Source of the DNA: Micromonospora haikouensis | GTDB lineage: Bacteria; Actinomycetota; Actinomycetes; Mycobacteriales; Micromonosporaceae | Direction of reading: 5' to 3' | Assembly: GCF_900091595.1 (NCBI RefSeq) | Contig: NZ_FMCW01000028.1 | Coordinates: forward strand, 56,333-120,332 | Length of the DNA stretch: 64,000 nucleotides | Shown here: in pieces, positions 6,618-19,670 of the stretch | Position numbering within the stretch: the stretch's first letter is position 1 | Layout of the letters: each line of letters opens with the position of its first letter | The notes under the pieces: model-generated | Database searches by the model: none | Seen by the model: the letters and a program-made list of their open reading frames with translations, nothing else | What the model was told of the DNA's origin: nothing | Made by a program: the position numbers and the translations under genes

Positions 6618-8351
6618 TCACAGGGCGACCACCGCCGCCGACTCCGGGGGGAGTTCGATGCGGTCGCGGGTGACCGAGACGCCCTCCTCCGTGGTCAGCA
6701 GCACCCGCCGCGCCACGCCCGGCAGGGTGATCCGCTGCGGCCGGCCGGCGAGGTTCGCCACCACCATCCGCTCGCCCCGGTGCATCACCAGGAACTGGTC
6801 GCCGTGCCGGACGTCGACGGCGTCGAGCCGGGGGTCGGACAGGTCGGGGTCGCTCTTGCGCAGGGCGATGAGCCGCCGGTAGAAGTCGTACATCCGGCGG
6901 TGTTCGGGCTTGTCCAGCTCGGCCCAGTCGAGCCGGGAGCGCAGGAACGTCGCCCGGTCCTGCGGGTCCGGCACGTCGCCGGCCGGCCAGCCGTGCGCGG
7001 CGAACTCGCGCCTGCGCCCGGTGGCGACGGCGGTGGCCAGCTCCGGCTCCGGGTGGCTGGTGAAGAACTGCCACGGGGTGCTGGCCGCCCACTCCTCCCC
7101 CATGAAGAGCATCGGGGTGAACGGGCCGGTGAGCAGCAGCGTCGCGCCGACCCGCAGCAGCGCCGGGGAGAGCGTCGCGGAGATCCGGTCGCCGGTGGCC
7201 CGGTTGCCGATCTGGTCGTGGTTCTGCAGGTACGCCACGAAGCGGTGCCCCGGCACGCGCTGCCGGTCGACGGGCCGGCCGTGGCTGCGCTGGCGGAAGC
7301 TGGACCAGGTGCCGGCGTGGTAGAATCCGCCGGTCAGCACCTGCGCCAGGCACTCCAGGGAGCCGAAGTCGGCGTAGTAGCCCTGCCGTTCCCCGGTGAG
7401 CAGGGTGTGCAGGGCGTGGTGGGCGTCGTCGTTCCACTGGGCGTGCAGGCCGTACCCGCCGGCCTCGCGGGGGGTGACCAGCCTCGGGTCGTTGAGGTCG
7501 GACTCGGCGATCAGCGACAGCGGCCGACCCAGCCGGGTCGACAGGGCCTCCACCGCCACCGCGATCTCCTCCAGCAGATGGGTGGCGCGGGTGTCGGGCA
7601 TGGCGTGCACGGCGTCGAGGCGCAGGCCGTCGACGTGGTAGTCGCGCAGCCACATCACGATGCTGTCGACGATGTAGCGGCGTACCTCGTCGGAGTGGGG
7701 GCCGTCGAGGTTGACGGTGCGGCCCCAGGTGTTGCTCCGCTCGGTCAGGTACGGCGCGAACATCGGCGCGTAGGCCCCGGAGGGCCCGAAATGGTTGTAG
7801 ACGACGTCGAGGATCACCCCCAGCCCCTTGGCGTGGGCGGCGTCGACGAACCGTTTCAGCCCGTCGGGGCCGCCGTACGGTTCGTGCGGGGCGAACCAGC
7901 AGACCCCGTCGTACCCCCAGTTGTGCTCGCCGTTGAAGGCGTTGACCGGCAGCAGCTCGACCAGGTCGACGCCGAGGTCGACGAGGTGGTCGAGGCGTTC
8001 GATCGCCGCGTCGAAGGTGCCCTCGGGGGTGAACGTGCCGATGTGCAGCTCGTAGAGGATGCTGCCGGGCAGTTGCCGGCCGGTCCAGCCGGCGTCGCCC
8101 CAGCGGTGGGCGGCGTGGTCGTAGCGCCGGCTCGGCCCGTGCACCCCGGCGGGCTGCCAGGGCGAGCGGGGGTCGGGCAGGGCCCGGCCGTCGTCGCCGA
8201 GGACGAACGCGTAGTCGGTGCCGGGGCCCGCGCCGGGCACCTCGGCCCGCCACCAGCCGCCCGGCTCGGGGCGCATCTCGTGGTCGTCGTCACCGGCCAG
8301 CCGCAGCCGGACCCGGGCGGCCTCGGGCGCCCACACGGTGAACTCGGTCAT
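6618..8351 (-). CDS. treZ: Malto-oligosyltrehalose trehalohydrolase
   Basis: 577 residues, the normal TreZ length. It hydrolyses the alpha-1,4 bond next to the terminal trehalosyl unit made by TreY, releasing trehalose in the cytoplasm. An N-terminal CBM48-like beta domain (TEFTVWAPEAARVRLRL) precedes a GH13 barrel with region I DVVYNHFGPSG, region II GLRLDAVHAM (nucleophile Asp), region III IAESDLND (acid Glu) and region IV NHDQIGNRA. The ATG start overlaps the treY stop by 4 nt, so the genes are translationally coupled as the last step of the glgX-treY-treZ operon. Confidence 0.97.
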   Translation of the reverse strand: MTEFTVWAPEAARVRLRLAGDDDHEMRPEPGGWWRAEVPGAGPGTDYAFVLGDDGRALPDPRSPWQPAGVHGPSRRYDHAAHRWGDAGWTGRQLPGSILYELHIGTFTPEGTFDAAIERLDHLVDLGVDLVELLPVNAFNGEHNWGYDGVCWFAPHEPYGGPDGLKRFVDAAHAKGLGVILDVVYNHFGPSGAYAPMFAPYLTERSNTWGRTVNLDGPHSDEVRRYIVDSIVMWLRDYHVDGLRLDAVHAMPDTRATHLLEEIAVAVEALSTRLGRPLSLIAESDLNDPRLVTPREAGGYGLHAQWNDDAHHALHTLLTGERQGYYADFGSLECLAQVLTGGFYHAGTWSSFRQRSHGRPVDRQRVPGHRFVAYLQNHDQIGNRATGDRISATLSPALLRVGATLLLTGPFTPMLFMGEEWAASTPWQFFTSHPEPELATAVATGRRREFAAHGWPAGDVPDPQDRATFLRSRLDWAELDKPEHRRMYDFYRRLIALRKSDPDLSDPRLDAVDVRHGDQFLVMHRGERMVVANLAGRPQRITLPGVARRVLLTTEEGVSVTRDRIELPPESAAVVAL

Positions 8352-10705
8352 GCGGCAGCCTCCACGGAGTCGGTGGGTGCGAGGAGGGCGACGGGGAGAG
8401 TGTCGAGCAGATCGTCCAGCAGCAGCTCACTGCCGCTGTAGACCCGCCCGGTGAACACGTCGGTAACACTGTTGCCGCCCAGCGACAGGCGGGTGCCCCG
8501 CCAGCCGCCGGCGCGGGCCAGCCGCAGCGGCAGCCGGGTCGCCACGGCGACCGCCCCGGGCGGGTGCAGCCCGCCCGCAGCGGAGAGGTCCGCAGCGGAG
8601 GCTCCCCGGTCGAAGGCGACGACGTGGGCGGCGGCGGGGCCGTGCGCGGGCACCGGGCGGTAGCCGGCGAACAGCTCCGGGTGGTCGCGGCGCAGCCGCA
8701 GCGTCCGCGACACCACGAGCAGCTTCGCCGCGCCGGACGCGTCCACCGCCGGGGGCAGGCCGGCGTCGAGCCGCGCCAGCTTCTCCCGGCGTACGCCGAA
8801 GTCGACCGGGCGGCGGTTGTCGGGGTCGACGAGGGAGTTGTCCCACAGCTCGGTGCCCTGGTAAGTGTCGGGCACCCCGGGCATGGCGAGCTGGACGAGC
8901 TTCTGCCCCAGCGAGTTGGACCAGCCGGCGGGGGTGATCTCGGCGGCGAACGCGGTCAGCTCGGCGTGCAGCTCCGGGTCGTCGTACATGCGGTCGACCA
9001 GGGCGTGCACGGCGCGTTCGAAGCCGGGGTCGGGGTCGGCCCAGCTCGTGGCCACCGACGCCTCCCGGGCGGCCTTCTCGGCGTACGCGTGCAGCCGCTC
9101 CCGCTCGACGGGCCACGCGCCGACGGCGGTCTGCCAGAGCAGGTGGGCGAACGCCGGGTCGGGCAGCGGCGCGGCGGCCGTCCACCGGGTGACCCGCTCG
9201 GCCCAGCGGTCGGGCAGCTCGGAGAGCACGGCGAGGCGGGCCCGGACGTCCTCGCCGCGCTTGGTGTCGTGGGTGGAGAGGGTGGTCATGGCCGCCGGCC
9301 AGCGGACCTGGCGGGCGGCGGCGAACCGGTGGAACTCGGCCGGCGGGGTGCCGAAGTGGGCGGGGCTGCCGCCGACCTCGTTGAGGGCGACGAACCGGCT
9401 CCACCGGTAGTAGGCGGTGTCCTCGACGCCCTTGGCCATCACCGCGCCGCTCAGCTGCGGGAAACGTACGCCCAGCTCGTCGTCGGGGTCGCGGAGCCGG
9501 CGGGTGACCGCGTCGAGGGCGGGGGCCAGGTCGGGGCGGCGGCGGCCGGCCTCGGCGCGGGCGGCGGCGAGGTGGCGGGCCCCGTGCGGCGGGTAGCCCC
9601 GGTAGACCGGGAAGCAGGCGGCCAGCTCCGCCAGGGCGGCGCGGGCGGAGTCGGGGGCCAGCTCGGGGGCGAGCGCGGCGAGGCGGGTCAGCTCGGCGGC
9701 GAGCAGCCGGGTGGCGGCGGCCAGCTTGGTGTCGTGGGTGAGGTCCTGCCAGGAGGTGTGCCGGCCGGTGAGCCGGGCGTCGAGGGCGGTGAAGTCGGCC
9801 TCGGCGGCGCCGTCGACGAACAGGCCGCCCACGGCGGCGAGGGCGTCGTAGCCGGTGGTGCCGTCGACCGGCCAGTCGGGCAGTTCCTCGCCGTACTCCA
9901 GGATCTTCTCCACCAGCAGCCACGCCTGTGGCGCGGCGGCGCGCAGCCGAGCCAGGTAGCCGGCGGGGTCGCGCAGCCCGTCGGGGTGGTCGACGCGGAT
10001 GCCGTCGACCTCGCCGGCCGCCGCCCACCGCAGGATCTCGGCGTGGGTGGCGGCGAAGACCTCCGGGTCCTCCACGCGCAGGCCGGCGAGGTCGGCGACG
10101 GCGAAGAACCGGCGGTACGTCAGCTCGCGGTCGCCGCGCCGCCAGGAGACCAGCTCGTAGTGCTGCCGGTCGTGCACCTGGCGGGGGCTGCCGTCGCCGG
10201 TGCCGTCCGCGATCGGGAAGCGGTGCTCGTGGTAGCGCAGCTCCCCGTCGGCGATGGTGAGGTCGTCGAGGGCGTCGGGGGTGTCGGCGAGCACGGGCAG
10301 CAGCAGCCGGCCCCGGTCCCAGTCGATGTCGAACCAGCGCGCGTACGCCGAGTCGCGGCCCCGGCGCAGCACGTCCCACCAGGCGGGGTTGGCCGCCGGC
10401 CGGGCCACCCCGGCGTGGTTGGGCACGATGTCGACGACGAGGCCGAGCCCGGCGGCGCGCAGCGCCCGCACCAGCCGCACCCGGGCGGCCTCGCCGCCCA
10501 GCTCGGGGTTGACGGCCCGGTGGTCGACCACGTCGTAGCCGTGCGGCGAGCCGGGGGTGGCGGTGAGCAGCGGGGCGCTGTAGAGGTGGGTGACGCCGAG
10601 GTCGGCCAGGTAGCCGGCGAGGCCGGCGGTGGTGTCGAGGTCGAAGCCGGGACGGACCTGCACCCGGTAGGTCGAGCCGACGGGCACGGAGGGGGTGTCG
10701 GGCAT
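8348..10705 (-). CDS. treY: Malto-oligosyltrehalose synthase
   Basis: 785 residues, typical for TreY. It isomerises the reducing-end alpha-1,4 linkage of glucans to alpha,alpha-1,1, creating a trehalosyl end. GH13 motifs are clear: VDIVPNHAGV, GIRVDHPDGL with the nucleophile Asp, VEKILEYGEELP with the acid Glu, and STHDTKRGEDVRAR. The N-terminus TYRVQVRPGFDLD is the usual TreY start. It begins 4 nt after the glgX stop and overlaps treZ at its end. Together the three enzymes convert glycogen to trehalose for stress protection and storage. Confidence 0.97.
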   Translation of the reverse strand: MPDTPSVPVGSTYRVQVRPGFDLDTTAGLAGYLADLGVTHLYSAPLLTATPGSPHGYDVVDHRAVNPELGGEAARVRLVRALRAAGLGLVVDIVPNHAGVARPAANPAWWDVLRRGRDSAYARWFDIDWDRGRLLLPVLADTPDALDDLTIADGELRYHEHRFPIADGTGDGSPRQVHDRQHYELVSWRRGDRELTYRRFFAVADLAGLRVEDPEVFAATHAEILRWAAAGEVDGIRVDHPDGLRDPAGYLARLRAAAPQAWLLVEKILEYGEELPDWPVDGTTGYDALAAVGGLFVDGAAEADFTALDARLTGRHTSWQDLTHDTKLAAATRLLAAELTRLAALAPELAPDSARAALAELAACFPVYRGYPPHGARHLAAARAEAGRRRPDLAPALDAVTRRLRDPDDELGVRFPQLSGAVMAKGVEDTAYYRWSRFVALNEVGGSPAHFGTPPAEFHRFAAARQVRWPAAMTTLSTHDTKRGEDVRARLAVLSELPDRWAERVTRWTAAAPLPDPAFAHLLWQTAVGAWPVERERLHAYAEKAAREASVATSWADPDPGFERAVHALVDRMYDDPELHAELTAFAAEITPAGWSNSLGQKLVQLAMPGVPDTYQGTELWDNSLVDPDNRRPVDFGVRREKLARLDAGLPPAVDASGAAKLLVVSRTLRLRRDHPELFAGYRPVPAHGPAAAHVVAFDRGASAADLSAAGGLHPPGAVAVATRLPLRLARAGGWRGTRLSLGGNSVTDVFTGRVYSGSELLLDDLLDTLPVALLAPTDSVEAAA

Positions 10706-10709
10706 CGGC

Positions 10710-12830
<2,121 letters not shown>

Positions 12831-13152
12831 GTCGCTCCTCAGCCCATGATGATGAGCGCCCCGGACGGGGCCGTGCCCGCCGGGTGCGCACGCCGCTAAT
12901 GCCCCGCCGTCGGTCGGCCCAATCCACCCGTTGGTGCCGTAACCATTTCCACCCACCTGATACCGACTAGACCTTTGGGTGGTGTCCGTCACCTTGGGCC
13001 CTCTCAGGATGCGGTTCGGGCCCGGATGCCCTTTCCTTGATGCGGGGGCGTGCGGAAGCGCGCGTTCCCGCTCGGCCCTCGGCCACCCCACCATGTCCTG
13101 TCACGCCGCCATCGTTGCCGGCGCGGTCCACCCTGCACGGACGGAGTTCGAT
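12831..13152. promoter_or_regulatory. Divergent promoter region between glgX and the GT4 gene
   Basis: This 322-bp gap separates divergent genes of glycogen/trehalose metabolism and must hold both promoters. I see no convincing -35/-10 pair, riboswitch or long palindrome, only a shift to lower GC around 12940-12975. Both frames stay open through it, but the sequence is not protein-like. Confidence 0.4.
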
Positions 13153-14571
13153 GTGACGACCCTGCGGGCCGGCGAGCAGACCGCCACCGCCGCGGACCGG
13201 CTCTGCCGGCCCAGCACCACCTCACGGTCCCTGACCCCGCAGCCGGCGCTCCCGCAGCCCGTCGGCTCCGGGGTGCCCCCGCAGACCCGCCGCATCCTCA
13301 TGCTCTCCTGGGAGTACCCGCCGGTGCTCGTCGGCGGCCTCGGCCGCCACGTGCACGCCCTCTCCGTCGCCCTCGCCGCCGCCGGCCACGAGGTCACCGT
13401 CGTCACCCGCCACACCGACGGCGCACCCCTGGAGGAGTACGCCGACGGCGTCCGCGTCCTGCGCGCCGCCGAGGACCCCGTCGCCTTCCCCCTGGCCACC
13501 GGCAGCCTCCTCGCCTGGACCATGGCCTTCAACCACACCCTCACCCGCGCCGCCCTGCGCGCCACCGAATCCGGCTCATACGACGTCATCCACGCCCACG
13601 ACTGGCTCGTCGCGCACACCGCGATGACCCTGCGGGACCACCTCGACATCCCGCTGGTCAGCACGATCCACGCGACGGAGGCGGGCCGGCACCAGGGCTG
13701 GCTGCCGCAGGAGATGAACCGCACCATCCACGGCGTCGAGCAGTGGCTCAGCGGCGAGTCCAACCGGGTGATCGTCTGCTCGGCGTACATGCGCGACGAG
13801 GTCGGCGCGCTGTTCGACGTGCCGGCCGCCCGGGTCGACGTGGTGCCCAACGGGGTGGAGCCGCACCGCTGGAAGGTGCCGACGTCGGCGGTCGCCTCGG
13901 CGCGGGCCCGGTTCGCCGGGGACGGCCCGCTGGTCACCTTCGCCGGCCGGCTGGTCTACGAGAAGGGCGTGCAGCACCTGCTGGCCGGGCTGCCCCGGCT
14001 GCGGGAGCGGCACCCGGGGCTGCGCGCGGTGATCGTCGGCGACGGGCCGTACAAGCCGGCGCTGGAGGCCGAGGTGCACCGGCTCGGCCTCGGCGGCACG
14101 GTCAGCATGCCGGGCTTCCTCGGCGGCACCGACCTGCCCGCGGTGATGGCCGCCTCGGACTGCTTCGCGGTGCCGAGCATCTACGAGCCGTTCGGCATGG
14201 TCGCCCTGGAGGGGGCGGCGGCCGGCGCGCCCCTCGCGGTCGCCTCGACGGGCGGCCTGGCCGAGATCGTCGAGCCGGGCGTGACCGGAATGACGTTCGC
14301 CCCGCAGGACCCGGCGGGGCTGACCGAGGCGGTGCACGCCCTGCTGTCCGACACCGAGCGCGCCCGGGCGCTGGCCCGCCGGGCCCGCAGGATGGTCCAC
14401 GAGCAGTACGGCTGGGCCGCCATCGCGCGCCGCACGGCCGACGCGTACGCCTCGGCGATCGCCAAGGCCCCGGCGTTCACCGCCGAGCGCGCCGAGCGGC
14501 GGATGAGCGGGGGCGGCTCCCCGCTGCGGGTCGCCGAGGGCAACCTGCTGGCCGCCGCCGGCCTGCGCTGA
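13153..14571 (+). CDS. GT4 glycosyltransferase, glycogen synthase-like
   Basis: About 472 residues from GTG 13153 (GGAG 6 nt upstream). The Rossmann start MLSWEYPPVLVGGLGRH is typical of GT4 enzymes of the GlgA/starch-synthase type, with FAGRLVYEKGVQHLL in the C-terminal domain and the EPFGMVALE E-x7-E donor-binding motif. It probably transfers glucose from an NDP-glucose to an alpha-glucan or to a phosphate acceptor, as actinobacterial GlgM does to make maltose-1-phosphate. The substrate is not decidable here. Position opposite glgX-treY-treZ supports a role in alpha-glucan synthesis. Confidence 0.85.
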   Translation: MTTLRAGEQTATAADRLCRPSTTSRSLTPQPALPQPVGSGVPPQTRRILMLSWEYPPVLVGGLGRHVHALSVALAAAGHEVTVVTRHTDGAPLEEYADGVRVLRAAEDPVAFPLATGSLLAWTMAFNHTLTRAALRATESGSYDVIHAHDWLVAHTAMTLRDHLDIPLVSTIHATEAGRHQGWLPQEMNRTIHGVEQWLSGESNRVIVCSAYMRDEVGALFDVPAARVDVVPNGVEPHRWKVPTSAVASARARFAGDGPLVTFAGRLVYEKGVQHLLAGLPRLRERHPGLRAVIVGDGPYKPALEAEVHRLGLGGTVSMPGFLGGTDLPAVMAASDCFAVPSIYEPFGMVALEGAAAGAPLAVASTGGLAEIVEPGVTGMTFAPQDPAGLTEAVHALLSDTERARALARRARRMVHEQYGWAAIARRTADAYASAIAKAPAFTAERAERRMSGGGSPLRVAEGNLLAAAGLR

Positions 14572-14574
14572 GGC

Positions 14575-14628
14575 GCAAGGAAGGGCCCCCTGTTAACGCA
14601 ATCTGCATAGCAGGGGGCCCTTCTTAAC
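14575..14628. repeat. Dispersed 54-bp palindrome, family A copy 1
   Basis: A 12-bp perfect stem (AAGGGCCCCCTG/CAGGGGGCCCTT) has a loop beginning TTAACGC. Near-identical 54-bp copies occur at 59056 and 63589, all in the same orientation. This one lies between the convergent GT4 and citrate synthase genes and could terminate both. Confidence 0.85.
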
Positions 14629-14643
14629 AGCGCACAGGCAGCG

Positions 14644-15927
<1,284 letters not shown>

Positions 15928-16103
15928 GTGTTCCTCGCTTCGCCGGCAGATCTACGTTGAAATTGCCTTCGCTTTTACCGTAAACACGGTTGCGGGGACA
16001 CCGCCCGTCGTGGTTCCGCAGGTGAGGTATGCGTCACCCGATTCCCGGGAGGTGGGCGCGGAAACCCGGGGGCCGGGGACCGACCTCGAACGGGGCCAAT
16101 GTG

Positions 16104-16144
16104 ACAAAAGGCCCCCGATCGCGCACGAAGCGTGACCGGGGGCC
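16104..16144 (-). terminator. Rho-independent terminator of the methyltransferase-sulfatase operon
   Basis: On the minus strand GGCCCCCGGTC pairs with GATCGGGGGCC around a small CACG/CGTG inner stem, followed at once by TTTTGT. It is the clearest intrinsic terminator in the window and lies 25 nt past the sulfatase stop, isolating gltA from that operon. Confidence 0.8.
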
Positions 16145-16168
16145 CGGTGGGCAGCGGGAACGAAACTC

Positions 16169-18232
16169 TCAGGAAATACTCAGGTGACGCAGCTCGCCGC
16201 CCGGGCCGATCTGGTACAGGTCCACGCGGTTGTCCCCCGCGCGGAACAGCCGGTCGTCGGTGAGGAAGGCCGCGAACCGGCGACCGCCGGCATCGGGCGG
16301 CACCACCGGGACGACCGCCCCGATCCGCCCGTTGACGGCGACGGCGAGCAGCGTGCCGTCGCGTACCGAAGCCGGCACCGTGCCCCAGACCAGGGCCGGC
16401 AGCTCGCCGGTGTCCGGGTCCACGGCGCGGAAGGCGGCGAGGTCGGCGACCCGCGCCGACCCGCCGGCCGGCCGCTGGCCCACGGTCGTGCCGACCAGCG
16501 GGTGCGGCTTCGGCAGCAGCGGCGGCGCGGGCACCCCGCCGGAGATCGTGACCGGCTCCGCCGGCTGGTCGTAGAAGCGCTTGTCGGCGCGCTCGCGCGG
16601 GGCCTGCCGGGCCGAGCGCCCGTCGACCTGCCAGGGGATCCGCACGTGTGCGTAGTCGGCGACGGTGGGCAGCAGGTCAACGTGCTCCCAGTTGCGGTCG
16701 TCGACCCGGCCGGCGCGCTGCCCGGGCTCCTTGACGAACATCGGCACCCACGCCACCTGCCCGGCCGCCGCGCGGATCGCGTCCATCCCCCGCCCCTGGG
16801 CGCCGTTGTCGAAGCTGACCCCGTGGTCGGCGGTGACCATGACCAGGGCCCGGTCGTACAGGCCGGTGGCGCGCAGCGTACGCAGCGTCTCGCCGATCAG
16901 CCGGTCGGTGTACTCCAGTTGGGCCAGGTGCCGCCGCCGGGCCAGGTCGACCCAGCCCGCGCCGTCGTTGGGCAGGTCCTCCGGGGCGGCGTAGCGGGCC
17001 CCCGAGGGCAGGAACTGCCACGGCGCGTGCGGCATCAGCAGGTGCAGGAAGTGCAGGGTGGGCCGGTCGCCGGGGCGCAGCCCGGCCAGGAAGCTGGCGA
17101 ACCGGGCCGGCTGGTTGGCGTTCAGCCGGTCCCAGCGGAACTTCGGGTCGGCGGGGACGGGCTCGGCGGCGTCCAGGCCCGCCTCGGCGGCGGTCTGCTC
17201 GCGGTAGGACTCCTCCGGGTCGACGTGGCTGTCGACCGGGGCGGTGACCTGACGCAGCAGCTTCCCGCTCTCCCGGACCAGGGTGCCGAGCCCCTGCCGG
17301 GGGCTGACCGGCTGGTCGCACCGGCTGGGCGGGCAGAGCCGGGTGATGCTCTCCTCGGCCCGGATGTCGTACAGGCCGCCGAGGGCGGTGAACAGGTTGT
17401 CCGGGTACTGCGAGTAGTGCGGGGCGACCGGCTTCGCCGGGTAGCGGCCGGTGAGCATGGCCGGCAGCGCGTACGGCGTCCAGCCGCTGACCCCGGTGGC
17501 GTTGCGGTACCAGGTGGAGCCGCCGGCCAGCTCGGCGAAGTGCGGGTAGCGGGCGGCGTCGATCCGCCCGTCGGGGCCGAGCAGGGAGACCAGGGGCAGC
17601 TCGTCGAGGATCAGCATGACCACCGGCGGGTGCCCGCCCGGGGCGGCCACCCCGGCCGCGCCGGCGTCGCCACGCGGCAGCACCACCGCCGAGGCCGGCG
17701 AGGCGAACAGGAACAGCGCCACGAAGGCCGCCGGGCCGGCCGCGGCCACCCGCAGCGCCAGGCCCGGCCAGCGCCACCGCCGGTGCGCCGCCGCCCCGGC
17801 CGCGCCGGCCAGCACGGCGACCACCAGCAGCGGTACGCCCCGCAGCGGCGTGACGTGCCGGCCCACCTGCACGGCGAGGGCGGCCAGCAGCAGGCCGACG
17901 AGCACCGTGTGCACGGCCGAGCGGGCGGACCGCCCCGCCAGCCGGCTCGCCGCCCCGAGCAGCGCCAGCGCCACCGTGGGCGCGACGGCGATCAGCGCGA
18001 CGAGGGCCAGGATCTCGCCCCGGGTGGCCCGGTGGAACAGGAAGAAGTCGGGGCTGCGGCCCAGCACGTCCAGCATCGGCTGGGTGACCACCAGCCCGAC
18101 CAGGGCCGTCACCTCCAGCAGCCGGCGCAGCTCGGCCCGCCACCCGGCCGGCCTTCCGGGGCGGTCCGGGGTCGCCGCGGCGGCGGGCGGCGCGGCGGCC
18201 GGCGGTACGGGCGCGAGGGCCGCGTCAGCCAC
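16169..18232 (-). CDS. Membrane-bound sulfatase-like (alkaline phosphatase superfamily) hydrolase/transferase
   Basis: About 687 residues from GTG 18232, which overlaps the end of the methyltransferase gene by 8 nt. Residues about 45-220 hold five or so membrane segments. An extracytoplasmic catalytic domain follows: VMLILDELPL supplies the first metal-binding Asp, the GVSGWTPYALPAMLTGRYP segment the presumed Thr/Ser nucleophile, and VMVTADHGVSFDNG the conserved DHG. This layout matches lipoteichoic-acid-synthase or phosphoethanolamine-transferase relatives rather than soluble sulfatases. It may move a phospho-group or sulfate on or off a surface glycan. Coupling with a methyltransferase and a tiny membrane protein suggests one pathway. 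Confidence 0.8.
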   Translation of the reverse strand: MADAALAPVPPAAAPPAAAATPDRPGRPAGWRAELRRLLEVTALVGLVVTQPMLDVLGRSPDFFLFHRATRGEILALVALIAVAPTVALALLGAASRLAGRSARSAVHTVLVGLLLAALAVQVGRHVTPLRGVPLLVVAVLAGAAGAAAHRRWRWPGLALRVAAAGPAAFVALFLFASPASAVVLPRGDAGAAGVAAPGGHPPVVMLILDELPLVSLLGPDGRIDAARYPHFAELAGGSTWYRNATGVSGWTPYALPAMLTGRYPAKPVAPHYSQYPDNLFTALGGLYDIRAEESITRLCPPSRCDQPVSPRQGLGTLVRESGKLLRQVTAPVDSHVDPEESYREQTAAEAGLDAAEPVPADPKFRWDRLNANQPARFASFLAGLRPGDRPTLHFLHLLMPHAPWQFLPSGARYAAPEDLPNDGAGWVDLARRRHLAQLEYTDRLIGETLRTLRATGLYDRALVMVTADHGVSFDNGAQGRGMDAIRAAAGQVAWVPMFVKEPGQRAGRVDDRNWEHVDLLPTVADYAHVRIPWQVDGRSARQAPRERADKRFYDQPAEPVTISGGVPAPPLLPKPHPLVGTTVGQRPAGGSARVADLAAFRAVDPDTGELPALVWGTVPASVRDGTLLAVAVNGRIGAVVPVVPPDAGGRRFAAFLTDDRLFRAGDNRVDLYQIGPGGELRHLSIS

Positions 18233-19655
18233 CCACCACCGCCTGGTAGAGCGTCCGGGTGCCGCCGGGCAGCTCGACCCGCCGCTCGACGCGGCACCGG
18301 GCGGCGAGCAGCCGGGCGAACTCGTCGGGCCGGTAGTCGGGGAAGAGACCGGCCGGCTTGTTGGCCAGCAGCCGCCGGGCCATCGGGTCCTCGGGGTGGA
18401 CGAACTCGACCACCAGCCGGCCCCCGGGGAGGCAGGCGTCGGCGAGCTGGTCGACGACCTGCGCCAGCGGCACGTTGCGCCCGATCGCCAGGTGGTGCAC
18501 GACGGCGAGGGCCAGCACCAGGTCGGCCCGTCCTCGGGTGGCGAACGCGGCCCGCTCGACACCGCGCCAGCCGCCGCCGGGCGACGGGTCGGCCAGGTCC
18601 AGCACCAGCGGCAGCACCCGCCGCTGCTCGTCGGCGCGCAGCGCCGCGTACAGCTCGTCGACCACGGCCGGGTCCTGCTCGACGGCGACGACGTAGCCGG
18701 CGTACCGGGCGGCGAGGCGGGCGTACCGGCCGTCGTTGGCGCCGAGGTCGAGCACCAGGCGGGGCGGTCCCGCGGCGGTCAGCGCCAGCTCGACGAAGCG
18801 CTCCTTGGCAGCGCGGTCGGCGGCGGAGTAGCTGCACGTGCGCTGGTAGTCGGCCCAGTGGCTGCGCACGTGGCGGGGGCGCAGCCGCCGGACCAGCCGC
18901 TCGATCCGGCGGACGGCGGCCAACGCCAGCTCCCGGGAGAAGCCGGCACCGCGCAGCTGCTCGCGTACCTCGCCGCTGGCCGCGTCGGCGTTGCGCTGCT
19001 GCATCGCCGAGTGCAGGTGCACGTGGGTGGGTACGCCGGGCAGCAGCCGCCGGACGCCGGTGAACAGCCGGCGCATCTGCTCCGGTGGGATGCCGTCGAC
19101 CTGGGCCCGCAGCCAGGGCTGGAAGTCCACGCCGAGGTGCGCGGTGAGCAGCAGCGGGTAGAGCATGGTCTGGCAGAACTGCCGGTAGCCGGCCCAGGGC
19201 TCGCCGTCGCGGGCCGGCTCGAACGAGCCGACGTCGATGAAGACCGGCTCGACGCCGCGCCACTGCAGGTTGTAGGCCGAGCCGTCCTTCGTGGTGAAGC
19301 CGGCGGTCAGCGCGGCGCGCAGGATCTCCAGGTGCAGCAGGGCGGCGTCGCGCAGCATGCCGAACGACCACTCGTACGGGTGGGAGACGAACGGGATGCG
19401 TTCGTGGCGCAGCACCGCCGCCCACTGCGCGCCGGCCACGGCGGCGAACCGGGCCGGTTCGACGGCCTCGGTGCCGCAGACCTTGCCGGCCGCGAGCAGC
19501 GGCGGGAAGAAGTCGCTGGCGGACAGGGCCCGCCAGTCGCGCGCCGCCCGGGCGTCGAGGCCGCGCAGCACCTCCCCGTCGGCGTAGAAGACCCGGTTGG
19601 CCGGGTCGCGGAACGAGCCCGGATCGGTCCGGACGTCGGTGTGCGGGATGGTCAT
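18225..19655 (-). CDS. Class I SAM-dependent methyltransferase (NoeA-like)
   Basis: 476 residues. The N-terminal 270 residues (HPYEWSFGMLRDAALLHLEI, then FIDVGSFEPARDGEPWAGYR) match the rhizobial nodulation NoeA-type proteins I know by sequence. Residues about 285-400 hold the SAM fold with motif I LVLDLGANDGRYARLA and acidic AVEQD. NoeA-type enzymes are linked to sugar or lipid-glycan modification, but no substrate is proven for this branch. It lies between a 48-residue membrane protein and the sulfatase-like enzyme, all coupled. Confidence 0.8.
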   Translation of the reverse strand: MTIPHTDVRTDPGSFRDPANRVFYADGEVLRGLDARAARDWRALSASDFFPPLLAAGKVCGTEAVEPARFAAVAGAQWAAVLRHERIPFVSHPYEWSFGMLRDAALLHLEILRAALTAGFTTKDGSAYNLQWRGVEPVFIDVGSFEPARDGEPWAGYRQFCQTMLYPLLLTAHLGVDFQPWLRAQVDGIPPEQMRRLFTGVRRLLPGVPTHVHLHSAMQQRNADAASGEVREQLRGAGFSRELALAAVRRIERLVRRLRPRHVRSHWADYQRTCSYSAADRAAKERFVELALTAAGPPRLVLDLGANDGRYARLAARYAGYVVAVEQDPAVVDELYAALRADEQRRVLPLVLDLADPSPGGGWRGVERAAFATRGRADLVLALAVVHHLAIGRNVPLAQVVDQLADACLPGGRLVVEFVHPEDPMARRLLANKPAGLFPDYRPDEFARLLAARCRVERRVELPGGTRTLYQAVVGG

Positions 19656-19670
19656 CGCCGGTGTCCCCGC

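Noticed and set aside
14575..14628. An open frame running through the palindrome (ending PPVNAICIAGGPS)
   Set aside because: Similar tails appear at the other family A copies because the element itself is open; this is not a conserved protein.
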